Below are positions 14,732-21,588 of a DNA stretch of 26,772 nt, in pieces. Made by a program: the position numbers and the translations under genes. The stretch is from a virus. Under the pieces are notes generated by a model. It saw only the letters and a program-made list of their open reading frames with translations. It searched no databases and was not told the DNA's origin. The DNA lies in IMG/VR virus record IMGVR_UViG_3300021171_000039, positions 1 through 26,772 of that record, one strand, 5' to 3'. Within the stretch, counting starts at the first letter, position 1. Each line of letters starts with the position of its first letter.

Positions 14732-15142
14732 ATGAAGAAGTTATTTTTGCTTTTATGTATGTCTTATAGTTGTTGTGCTTTAGAATTAGGAATTAAATTT
14801 GATGTCGATGAGGGTAGAGAAAAAAAAGAAGAACAGGAACCACAAAGTCCAGTTTGGGGAGCTAATAGAAAAAAAGTTGAACAAATAGACGAAGTATTTA
14901 CTCCAGTTAATGAAGAAGAGCGCAATATTGTTTTAGATATTAATGATCCAGAAGTTCAGGAAGTTATAAGAAGAGTAGTTTCCGCTTCTATTCACCAAGC
15001 ATTTAAAAACAAAGAGCTTGAAAAAGAATTAGCTAATAAAAACAAATGTTGTAATTCAAGTACAAAGCTTAAGATTGCATTGCTAACTGCCCTATCTTCA
15101 ACGGCTACAGCAATCATTACAATTATACTTAACAACCAATGA
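14732..15142 (+). CDS. Signal-peptide protein with C-terminal membrane helix (possible u-spanin)
   Basis: The 136-residue product starts behind TAGGAG (14722-14727). It has an N-terminal signal-like segment (MKKLFLLLCMSYSCCALELG), with cysteines at 14 and 15 that could be lipidated although the lipobox is poor. A charged central region (about 25-110) includes an acidic stretch and helices, and a C-terminal hydrophobic helix follows (KIALLTALSSTATAIITIIL, about 113-132). An outer-membrane-anchored start joined to a C-terminal inner-membrane helix in about 130 residues is the layout of unimolecular spanins such as T1 gp11, which fuse the two membranes at lysis. However, no holin or endolysin is nearby, so a virion-linked or superinfection-exclusion role is equally possible. 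Confidence 0.55.
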   Translation: MKKLFLLLCMSYSCCALELGIKFDVDEGREKKEEQEPQSPVWGANRKKVEQIDEVFTPVNEEERNIVLDINDPEVQEVIRRVVSASIHQAFKNKELEKELANKNKCCNSSTKLKIALLTALSSTATAIITIILNNQ

Positions 15143-15195
15143 AACATGATCTAAGATGATTGTAGTTTGAATTTAACTTATTTTTAAGGTGTTTA

Positions 15196-15555
15196 ATGAA
15201 GAAGCTTTTATTTTCATTGTTATTTGTTGTTAATTGTAATGCAATGTCAGATGGAACATGTGGATCAGTCAAAAGTTCAGATTGGAACTCTCCAAATGAT
15301 AGGATAGCTAGACTTAATGGAGTATGCAAAATTGATAATCATGCAGATTGTCCTTTTAAATGTAAGACTTATTATGCACATGTAATGATAGAAGCAATTA
15401 AACAGTTGGTTGAAGATCTATATAATGAAAATATGATAGATATTGAAACAATGGAAAGAGAAATATTATCCTTAAGAAATGAAAAGAACGCTGAGATGAT
15501 TAATCAGGTTCTTGATAAAATACAAAACCTGAAGGAAAAAGATGGCGGGATTTAA
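15196..15555 (+). CDS. Secreted or envelope-associated small protein (119 aa)
   Basis: The gene starts behind TTTTTAAGGTG and encodes 119 residues. Residues 1-16 (MKKLLFSLLFVVNCNA) form a signal peptide with cleavage likely after NCNA; C14 makes a lipoprotein possible but the lipobox is not canonical. The mature part has C22, C44, C52 and C56 in the first half, which could form disulfides, and a helical acidic second half. No family recognised. It overlaps the next gene by 14 bases. Together with the preceding gene it forms a two-gene envelope pair between tail and internal-protein genes. Confidence 0.6.
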   Translation: MKKLLFSLLFVVNCNAMSDGTCGSVKSSDWNSPNDRIARLNGVCKIDNHADCPFKCKTYYAHVMIEAIKQLVEDLYNENMIDIETMEREILSLRNEKNAEMINQVLDKIQNLKEKDGGI

Positions 15556-16183
15556 TGATTTTCTTTTTGGAACTCCAGAGAGAACCCAACAATTTCAAAG
15601 ATTTACTCCCCAACAACAAGGATTTCAAAATCAATCTACTATGGGAGCCCAGAATCTTTTAAATAGATTGTTGAGTCCTCAAGGTGGATTTTCTCCTATT
15701 GCACAAGAAGCTAGAAATCAATTCCAAACCGAGACGGTTCCGGGATTGGCTGAAAGGTTTACTGCATTTAGAGGAGGTCAAGGAGGTCAAAGATCTTCTG
15801 CTTTCCAAGGAGCTTTAGGCTCAGCAGGTGCAGGCCTAGAACGTGGCCTAGCTGCCGATTCCTCCAGATTCAATCAAAATTTATTAAGTATGCTTAGCGG
15901 AATATCACAACAGCCATCATTTGAAAATTTATTTAGACCCCGTGAAGCAGGGTTTTTAGAAAATAGTGCCAACAAGTTTGTAGATTATCTGCCATCCATT
16001 ATTGGTGCCTTATTCGGTGTGCCGGTACCTCCAATGGGTGGTGGACAGCAACAACAAGGTAATAGTTTATTTGCTCTTAGTGGCGGAGTAGGTGGAAATT
16101 ATAACCCCGGAGCTTCAATAGGTTCTATTGGAGGATTTCAATCACCTAACTTTGCACAACAATTTGGTAATATGAGATTTTAG
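15542..16183 (+). CDS. Gln/Gly-rich probable internal virion (ejection) protein A
   Basis: The gene encodes 213 residues beginning MAGFNDFLFGTPERTQQFQR. The sequence is rich in Gln, Gly, Phe and Ala. A QTETVPGLAERFTAFRGGQG segment (about 59-78) precedes Ala/Gly-rich helices (GALGSAGAGLERGLAADSSR), and a C-terminal Gly/Asn-rich, low-complexity tail ends at residue 213. It is the first of three consecutive genes with this composition after the tail genes, where short-tailed phages encode internal or ejection proteins that enter the host with the DNA. No family is firmly recognised; the call rests on position and composition. Confidence 0.6.
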   Translation: MAGFNDFLFGTPERTQQFQRFTPQQQGFQNQSTMGAQNLLNRLLSPQGGFSPIAQEARNQFQTETVPGLAERFTAFRGGQGGQRSSAFQGALGSAGAGLERGLAADSSRFNQNLLSMLSGISQQPSFENLFRPREAGFLENSANKFVDYLPSIIGALFGVPVPPMGGGQQQQGNSLFALSGGVGGNYNPGASIGSIGGFQSPNFAQQFGNMRF

Positions 16184-16191
16184 GAGATAGT

Positions 16192-17259
16192 ATGCCTCAA
16201 ATATATCAAGGACAGTCTTTAGGTGGCTCTTTAGGTTCTGCTTTTGGAACAGGCCTTGGAGGCACATTATCGCAACTAGCTAATCAACGTGCTAATAGAT
16301 TAAAACAACAAGCGGGTCTTTCTGGAGTTCCAGGAATAAGTCCTGAGCAAGCAGAACAATTAGCTAATTTGGATCCACAAACATTAGGACCAGTTCTTAA
16401 GGAACTTATTAGTCAACCAAGAAGGGCAGCTTTTGGAAACGCTGTTTCTGGTTTGGCAAATAGATTATTTCAAGTTCCTGGATCACAAGGAGAAAATCAA
16501 GAGCAAGAACCAATAGATTTATCACAGCTAAATCCACAGGAAGCACTTCAATTAATTAATACCCAGTTAAATGCTGAAAATAGAAAATCACAACAAGAAG
16601 AAAAACAAAGAGAGTTTGATGAAAGATTGGCTCAACGCAAATCTGAACAAGAAGAAAAATCTGCATTAAAAAAAGAAGAACAAGACTTAAAATATGCTAC
16701 TTCTGTTAGACCTTTTTTGAAAGAACAACAAAAGGAATACTCTCAACAAAAAAAAGTTAAAAGATTAGCTCAAGATGCACTTAAAATTATAGAAGCAAAT
16801 AAAGATTCTTGGCCAGGAGCTATAACAGGAAATCTGCCTATTGCTCTTCAAACTTTATTCCAAAGGAATCCTGCTATTAGAAAATATATGGCAGATATAG
16901 ATCAACTGGTTCTTGAAAAAGCAGGTACAAGAAAAGGTAACCCTACTGAATGGAAAGTTAAATTAGAACAGTTAGGAAAAGCTGGAACTGATAAGCCAGT
17001 ACAAACTCAAATAGATATATTAAAAGATATCATAAGAGATGCTGATGAGGTTGAGGAGGATCAACGCTATATACATTCCACCAAGAATAAAGAAACTGGT
17101 AGATATCCTTTAGATATAGAACAAAGATTAGTTGGTTTTGATATGGCTAGACAAAATCCATTACAACATCCTGAATTCTATGAAGAAGGTACAAATTATA
17201 CTGATGATGATGGTTCAGAATACGAAATAGTAAATGGTAAATGGGAACCTAAGGAGTAA
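16192..17259 (+). CDS. Coiled-coil probable internal virion (ejection) protein B
   Basis: The 355-residue product starts behind TAGGAG. An N-terminal Gly/Leu-rich segment (MPQIYQGQSLGGSLGSAFGT) could associate with membranes. A low-complexity region (about 20-120) leads into a long charged coiled coil (about 120-200) dominated by Gln, Glu and Lys, with EEKQREFDERLAQRKSEQEE. A soluble acidic C-terminus follows. The long coiled coil and amphiphilic start fit an internal or ejection protein. The last bases contain the ribosome binding site of the next gene, which starts two bases after the stop. Confidence 0.6.
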   Translation: MPQIYQGQSLGGSLGSAFGTGLGGTLSQLANQRANRLKQQAGLSGVPGISPEQAEQLANLDPQTLGPVLKELISQPRRAAFGNAVSGLANRLFQVPGSQGENQEQEPIDLSQLNPQEALQLINTQLNAENRKSQQEEKQREFDERLAQRKSEQEEKSALKKEEQDLKYATSVRPFLKEQQKEYSQQKKVKRLAQDALKIIEANKDSWPGAITGNLPIALQTLFQRNPAIRKYMADIDQLVLEKAGTRKGNPTEWKVKLEQLGKAGTDKPVQTQIDILKDIIRDADEVEEDQRYIHSTKNKETGRYPLDIEQRLVGFDMARQNPLQHPEFYEEGTNYTDDDGSEYEIVNGKWEPKE

Positions 17260-17260
17260 G

Positions 17261-19147
17261 ATGGGAAGAATAACTTCTGGTGGTCTAAAAGGAATAAAAT
17301 CTATACAAAAATTAAATAACACAGAACCAGTGATGTCTTCTAGTTCTACTACAGAATCTTATACTGACTATGCAAAAAGAAATATAGCTAAGGTTCCTGC
17401 TATGGCCTATGAATTAGGTCGTTCAGGCTTAGGATTAGGAAATCTATTAAATTTTATTGGTGAACGTAGTCAACAAGCAGGTCAAGGATATTTACAACAA
17501 TATCCTCAAGCCATTCAACAGGCCAGTCAGGGTTTAAGCAATCTGGGACAATTAGCTAGAAGAACTATATTACCTACAGGACAAGAAGCTAATCGAGAAG
17601 CTCAAACATTAGCGTCTCTTTTGCCAGGCGCTACTCCAGAAAGAATTAGATATGCTACCGAACATAGACCAGAAGATTATCCAGCAGAGTTTGCTTTAAT
17701 GGAACTTCCTAGAATTATTGCTTCAGCAGGTTCAGGAGGAATTCCAGGAGCTGCCAAAGCATTAGGCAGATCTTTAGGTTTATTTGGAGGAAGTGAAGCA
17801 GGGCATGTAGCAGGTGGTGCTTTAGGTGAACTATTAGGTGACAGACAAGTTGGTGAATTAGCAGGTGGTTTAGCTGGTGGTCACTATGGACAAAAATTAG
17901 CAAATGTAGCTATGAACAGACCTGGTAAATTTTTTCCTGAAAAGGTGAGACAGGCTGAAGAAGGTGCTTTTGAACAAAATAAATTACAAAGACTTTCTGA
18001 AATAGAAAAAGAATATACTCCTAAAATAAGGGAACAAGAAGAAGCTGCAAGAAAAGCTTATTTAGAATTACCTAAAGAAAAAGCTGGTTTTGAAGCAGCT
18101 AAAAAAGATCAAATTAATTCTGTTAAAAAAGATATTAATGACTTTAGAAATAAGATAAAAACTTTAGATCAAAGCCGTAAGCCTGCATATGATATGGCAG
18201 CTAAATTAGAAAACAATGCAAAAGGTAATGCTTCAGGGATCTTAAATGCTATCAAAGAAATTGAAGATGATGTTAGAAAAGGTGTTGCTAAAGCAGATCG
18301 TAAATCTATTTATGATAGTTTGAATGACCTTGAGCAAAGTGTAAATAAAGGTAAGGGTGAATTATCTTTAAGGGAAGCTAAGCAATTTCAGAAGAACTTT
18401 AATGATCAAATATATAACTTTGGTGCATCAAATAGTTTTAAAAGACAAATGAACAAAGCTACTGCAGCCCTTAATGATTTCATTAAGAACACTGGAAGCG
18501 AAGAACATAATTCCTTTTGGCAAAAAGGTGAACAGGCTACTCGTGAATTAAAAGAACTTAAACGTAATGAAAAAGATTTCTTGAGAGGCAAACAGCAAAT
18601 TATTAGTGATTTATCCAAAGAAAAGTTTTCACCTGAAAAGGAAGCTATTCTTAGACGAGAAACCAAAGAAGCTACTGAAGGTTTAAAAAATCTAAGAAAC
18701 CAAAAAGAAGCTACAATAGATGCTATAGGCAAAGAAACTTACGATAAGTTACTTAAGTCAGAAGAAAGCCAAAATAAATTAATTAGTTCCATAACTAAAT
18801 TAGTAAATAGCGGACTAGGTAAATATGGAATCTCAGGCTTAGCAACGGCATTAGGTTATTTTACTTATGGTAAAAAAGGTGCTTTAGTCGCAGGTCTAGG
18901 TACAAAATTAGCTCATGGATTAGCAAACGAAGTTAGGCTCACCAAAGATGTTTTTAACAAACATCCTGAATTGTATAAGCAGTATGCTAAGGAAATAAGC
19001 AAAATGGGAACTAAAGATTTAGCTGCATCTGTTTTGAGAATAAATCAACTTGGACAAAAGGTAGAACAATATTCCAAAAGTTTACCTCAAGAAGAAAACA
19101 AACCAAAAAAAGGAATTACTAAAGGTGGTTTAAAATTTGGTGTCTAA
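17261..19147 (+). CDS. Large probable internal virion (ejection) protein C
   Basis: I use the ATG at 17261, five bases after AAGGAG; an earlier in-frame start lies inside the previous gene. The 628-residue product alternates amphipathic Gly/Ala-rich stretches with charged coiled coil. Residues about 45-70 (YELGRSGLGLGNLLNFIGER) and 150-220 (SAGSGGIPGAAKALGRSLGL onward) are glycine-rich and could insert into membranes. Residues about 230-510 are Lys/Glu-rich helices. About 515-560 (GKYGISGLATALGYFTYGKK) is again glycine-rich and hydrophobic. This alternation resembles internal virion proteins that form a DNA channel through the cell envelope. No peptidoglycan-hydrolase motif was seen. Confidence 0.6.
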   Translation: MGRITSGGLKGIKSIQKLNNTEPVMSSSSTTESYTDYAKRNIAKVPAMAYELGRSGLGLGNLLNFIGERSQQAGQGYLQQYPQAIQQASQGLSNLGQLARRTILPTGQEANREAQTLASLLPGATPERIRYATEHRPEDYPAEFALMELPRIIASAGSGGIPGAAKALGRSLGLFGGSEAGHVAGGALGELLGDRQVGELAGGLAGGHYGQKLANVAMNRPGKFFPEKVRQAEEGAFEQNKLQRLSEIEKEYTPKIREQEEAARKAYLELPKEKAGFEAAKKDQINSVKKDINDFRNKIKTLDQSRKPAYDMAAKLENNAKGNASGILNAIKEIEDDVRKGVAKADRKSIYDSLNDLEQSVNKGKGELSLREAKQFQKNFNDQIYNFGASNSFKRQMNKATAALNDFIKNTGSEEHNSFWQKGEQATRELKELKRNEKDFLRGKQQIISDLSKEKFSPEKEAILRRETKEATEGLKNLRNQKEATIDAIGKETYDKLLKSEESQNKLISSITKLVNSGLGKYGISGLATALGYFTYGKKGALVAGLGTKLAHGLANEVRLTKDVFNKHPELYKQYAKEISKMGTKDLAASVLRINQLGQKVEQYSKSLPQEENKPKKGITKGGLKFGV

Positions 19148-19218
19148 CTAAATATCCAATCACCAATTTGTACTACTATGTAAGTTATAATTATTATTTC
19201 AAAAATGGCTTTTAACAT
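19144..19218 (-). CDS. Tiny membrane peptide ORF (24 aa)
   Basis: On the minus strand, ATG at 19218 follows AGGGATATT, and the 24 codons encode MLKAIFEIIIITYIVVQIGD and WIFS. The peptide is one hydrophobic helix. It is the last ORF of the minus-strand cassette and its stop overlaps the stop of the large gene ending at 19147. It may be a real membrane micropeptide or a chance ORF in AT-rich DNA. Confidence 0.3.
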   Translation of the reverse strand: MLKAIFEIIIITYIVVQIGDWIFS

Positions 19219-19228
19219 AATATCCCTA

Positions 19229-19312
19229 TTATTCCATGTCTAAACTAAAAAATTCAATATCAGTTCTATCAAAATATTCACACATATAACAACTCAAACA
19301 ACAATGCTCCAT
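19229..19312 (-). CDS. Tiny Cys-rich ORF (27 aa)
   Basis: The ORF encodes 27 residues starting MEHCCLSCYMCEYF, with four cysteines, and its ATG overlaps the stop of the ORF at 19312-19383 (TAATG). It may be coupled to it, or both may be halves of one broken gene: one extra T in the ATTTC run near 19319-19323 would fuse them into a signal-like start plus a Cys-rich body. No family recognised. Confidence 0.3.
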   Translation of the reverse strand: MEHCCLSCYMCEYFDRTDIEFFSLDME

Positions 19313-19383
19313 TATGCTATTTTCTTTATTTGACGATACAAAGCTCAACATAATTAAAAATAATGCAATCTTGGCCATCCTCA
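19312..19383 (-). CDS. Tiny hydrophobic ORF, signal-peptide-like (23 aa)
   Basis: Starting at ATG 19383 (or 19377), four bases after the zinc-finger gene stop and just behind GGAAGG, the ORF encodes MRMAKIALFLIMLSFVSSNK and EIA. It looks like a signal peptide or small membrane peptide. See the next ORF (19229-19312) for a possible frameshift joining them. Real coding is uncertain. Confidence 0.35.
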
Positions 19384-19387
19384 TTGG

Positions 19388-19615
19388 CTACCTTCCAGCT
19401 AAAAACCAAAAAAGCTTCTTTGTCCAACTTGGATCTTTTTTATTTATTGTTATACTTTCTTCAATTACAGGCTTGCTAGAAGGTCTTTTTAAAAACTCAT
19501 TATAGCAAGCCCGTGAGCAGTATTGTGCATTCTTTCTTTGAGACTTCAAGTACTCGAATTGCACCACACAAGTCTTACATCTTGCTGTCGCTTTCTCTAA
19601 CTTCTTTTCTTCCAT
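19388..19615 (-). CDS. Zinc-finger protein of accessory cassette (75 aa)
   Basis: The product has C13, C16, C33 and C37 (C-x2-C-x16-C-x3-C) in a CKTC ... YCSRACYNEF context, a treble-clef/zinc-ribbon pattern common in small proteins of phages and bacteria and often linked to HNH-type or nucleic-acid-binding proteins. The N-terminus is Lys/Glu-rich, the C-terminus ends in WTKKLFWFLAGR. No nuclease residues are visible, so binding of nucleic acid or a partner protein is likely. The gene overlaps the 3' end of the RHH gene by 41 bases in another frame, its ribosome binding site is weak (GAGG about 12 bases upstream), and coupled translation from the RHH gene is likely. Confidence 0.65.
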   Translation of the reverse strand: MEEKKLEKATARCKTCVVQFEYLKSQRKNAQYCSRACYNEFLKRPSSKPVIEESITINKKDPSWTKKLFWFLAGR

Positions 19616-19763
19616 AGTCTATTTCGTCCTCTTTTTGAATCTTTTCATATATCCATCTATTCATTAGTTTTGCAACGCTAATATTATATTTTAATGCTAT
19701 ATATTTCAATCTAGTGTGAAACTCTTCAGGTATTTCACAAGTTAGCCTTTTTTTGTCAACCAC
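19575..19763 (-). CDS. Ribbon-helix-helix (CopG/Arc-like) DNA-binding protein
   Basis: The 62-residue product starts at GTG (19763), with AAGGA a few bases upstream. Residues 5-40 fit a ribbon-helix-helix fold: the beta strand KRLTCEIPEEF, helix HTRLKYIALKYN and, after ISVAKL, a second helix MNRWIYEKIQKE. Such dimers bind direct repeats through the strand and usually repress their own promoter, as in CopG, ParG and many antitoxins. A tandem 13-bp repeat lies 9-37 bases upstream of this start. It is first in a minus-strand cassette with a zinc-finger protein and three tiny ORFs. Antitoxin is one option, but no toxin is recognisable next to it. Confidence 0.7.
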   Translation of the reverse strand: MVDKKRLTCEIPEEFHTRLKYIALKYNISVAKLMNRWIYEKIQKEDEIDYGRKEVRESDSKM

Positions 19764-19771
19764 ATCTTCCT

Positions 19772-19800
19772 TATGTATAAATGTATCTATGTATAAATGT
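19772..19800. repeat. Tandem 13-bp direct repeat, probable operator of RHH gene
   Basis: TATGTATAAATGT occurs at 19772-19784 and again, identically, at 19788-19800, separated by ATC, so with a 16-base period. On the minus strand this places it directly upstream of the ribosome binding site of the ribbon-helix-helix gene. TTGTGT about 18 bases upstream of a TATACA within the upstream copy could be a promoter overlapped by the repeats. Operators of two identical direct half-sites are typical for ribbon-helix-helix repressors. Confidence 0.6.
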
Positions 19801-19892
19801 TACAACTAAATTTACACAATGTCTAGAAGTGGAACAAATTTTTTGCTTATATTTCCTTAAGTAGTAATTTTCTTCAAATTAAGGAGATATTA

Positions 19893-20840
19893 ATGTCAAA
19901 CAATCAAGTGCTGAATACAGCATTTAGTCTTGGTCAAGGTCCTTTATCACCTATATTTCCACCACCAATATCAAGTATCCGTGCACCGGGTGCAAATGAT
20001 ATCGGCTATCCAATAGGACAAGTATGGGTTGTTAAAGGTGGAAGTGCAGCTTATCTACTTGTTAATGTAGCAGCTGGAGCAGCAACTTGGCTAAGCATAG
20101 CTGGAGGAGGAGCTGGAGTATTTAGTTCATTAACAGTAAATCCAGGTCCAACAAATTTATCAACCGTAGGAAACGGTGCAGTCACAATAGGTAATGCAAC
20201 TAACACAGGTGCAGTAACTATTAGTGTTGGTACAGGTAACTTTGCTCTTAATGGGAATGGCCACACTATAGGAATTGGATCAGATGCCGCAGCAAACACC
20301 ATAAATATAGGTAATAATACTGGAGCAACTGCAGTATCTATCAATGGTGGAACAGCAGGTGCAGGTGCCATAAATATTGGTACAACTGCAAATGATGTAT
20401 CAATTGGTATTGGTAGCAGCACAGGAGTTTCATTAGTTGCAATCAATGGTGGTACAGGCGGTGTAACTCTAGGAACAAATTTAGTCGCACATCCAATATC
20501 AATTGGTAATGCTACAGGTGCAACTGCCATAACAGTTACAACTGGTACAGGCACAGCTGCTTTTGCTGCAAATGCCACAGACCACTCAACAAATGTGGGA
20601 TCTGTAACAGGTGCATCAGCAACAACTATACAAGGTGGTACAGCAGGTATAACTTTAACAGCTCCTTTTGTTGCTTTACCTGGACCTGTTTATATCTACA
20701 CTGGTGCAGGAGCTCCCGGAAACGGCCTAGCTCTACATGTTGGTGATATGTATATAAACACAACAGCTGCAAGTGCTGTAACTCGTCTATACATAGCGAC
20801 AGCAGCAGGCGCATGGACCAACGTAACTTGTGCTGCATAA
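19893..20840 (+). CDS. Repeat-containing tail fibre-like protein
   Basis: The gene starts behind AAGGAG and encodes 315 residues. The N-terminus (about 28-70, IRAPGANDIGYPIGQVWVVK onward) is a module shared with the fibre at 22807 (NRAPTVNDFANFNTGDLWLN). Residues about 97-258 are five irregular repeats of about 31-40 residues around an IGNxTGAxAxxIxGG core, almost free of charge, as expected of a beta-helical or trimeric shaft. The C-terminus (GLALHVGDMYINTTAASAVT) resembles the N-terminal module. A receptor-side or virion fibre role is likely. No enzymatic motif seen. A 12-bp hairpin follows. Confidence 0.65.
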   Translation: MSNNQVLNTAFSLGQGPLSPIFPPPISSIRAPGANDIGYPIGQVWVVKGGSAAYLLVNVAAGAATWLSIAGGGAGVFSSLTVNPGPTNLSTVGNGAVTIGNATNTGAVTISVGTGNFALNGNGHTIGIGSDAAANTINIGNNTGATAVSINGGTAGAGAINIGTTANDVSIGIGSSTGVSLVAINGGTGGVTLGTNLVAHPISIGNATGATAITVTTGTGTAAFAANATDHSTNVGSVTGASATTIQGGTAGITLTAPFVALPGPVYIYTGAGAPGNGLALHVGDMYINTTAASAVTRLYIATAAGAWTNVTCAA

Positions 20841-20862
20841 AAAGACCCCTATTTAACGTTCA

Positions 20863-20889
20863 GGCTTCCTAGGATGGTCCTAGGAAGCC
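20863..20889. terminator. Perfect 12-bp hairpin without T-run
   Basis: GGCTTCCTAGGA (20863-20874), loop TGG, and TCCTAGGAAGCC (20878-20889) pair without mismatch. It is followed by CCCCAATTT, so it lacks the T-run of a standard intrinsic terminator. It may be an attenuator, an mRNA-stabilising 3' end or a processing site between the fibre gene and the gene at 20916. Confidence 0.5.
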
Positions 20890-20915
20890 CCCCAATTTAA
20901 AGAAGAAGGAATGAC

Positions 20916-21212
20916 GTGGAAGACCAAATAATTAATCATAAAGAAACACAATCAGAAGACAAAAGATATAACATTCAGCTAGATAAAAATGGCAAGAGAT
21001 ATATCTTTTCTGTACCTGATGGAACACCATTAGGTGTAGCTTATGATTCGTGTGCAGAAATTTTATATGCTTTGAGTGGTATGATTCAAGAAGCTACCAA
21101 GCAAATGTTACCAAAACCAGCAGATGAAGCTGCAGTAGCTTCGCCAGAAGTGCAGGCATCCGTCGTCGCTGAAGCTATGACGGACCAGGAAGTAGTAAAT
21201 CAAGCGAATTAA
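20916..21212 (+). CDS. Small hypothetical protein between fibre genes (98 aa)
   Basis: The start is GTG at 20916, five bases after AGAAGGA; an ATG at 20911 in another frame stops after six codons. The 98-residue product has a KRYNIQLDKNGKRYIFSVPD beta-like segment (about 16-35), a helix (VAYDSCAEILYALSGMIQEA) and an Ala/Glu-rich C-terminal tail. It is not recognised. By position it may be a fibre-attachment, chaperone or small virion protein. Confidence 0.65.
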   Translation: MEDQIINHKETQSEDKRYNIQLDKNGKRYIFSVPDGTPLGVAYDSCAEILYALSGMIQEATKQMLPKPADEAAVASPEVQASVVAEAMTDQEVVNQAN

Positions 21213-21228
21213 AATTTAGGAGAGTAGT

Positions 21229-21579
21229 ATGTCAAATAATGCAGTAATGGCAGCAACTGAGCCATTAAGATCTTTAGCATTTGGATCAATTTCAGGTGCT
21301 TATGCAGCAGTAGGTACACCTTTCGTTAACCCATGTAGAATTCTGATACTTCAAAATTTTACAGATACCCAAATGTTCTTTTCAGATGATTCAACAGTTT
21401 CAGCAGGTAAATGGACATTGCCTAGCGGAGGCCAACTTATAATAGATTATGAAACCAATAAGACTGAAACAGGTGGAGCTTTAGCCTATCCAATTGGAAC
21501 ACAAATTTATGTAAAGCAGGGAACTGCTCCATCACTTGGTTCTGTTTATGTAGGTGTAACATACGGCAGAAACGGATAA
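21229..21579 (+). CDS. Beta-rich virion protein of unknown function (116 aa)
   Basis: The gene starts behind TAGGAG and encodes 116 residues. A PLRSLAFGSISGAYAAVGTP start leads into NPCRILILQNFTDTQMFFSD and ends in an IGTQIYVKQGTAPSLGSVYV segment. The composition and alternating hydrophobic pattern suggest a small beta sandwich, compatible with a fibre collar or decoration protein. No charge-rich or catalytic motif and no known family recognised. It lies ten bases upstream of the S74 fibre gene. Confidence 0.65.
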   Translation: MSNNAVMAATEPLRSLAFGSISGAYAAVGTPFVNPCRILILQNFTDTQMFFSDDSTVSAGKWTLPSGGQLIIDYETNKTETGGALAYPIGTQIYVKQGTAPSLGSVYVGVTYGRNG

Positions 21580-21588
21580 GGAGATACG

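Noticed and set aside
20051-20578. 175-residue open frame on the minus strand
   Set aside because: It mirrors the repeats of the fibre gene at 19893; its Val/Ala/Pro-rich sequence is the product of a low-complexity antisense frame and has no ribosome binding site.
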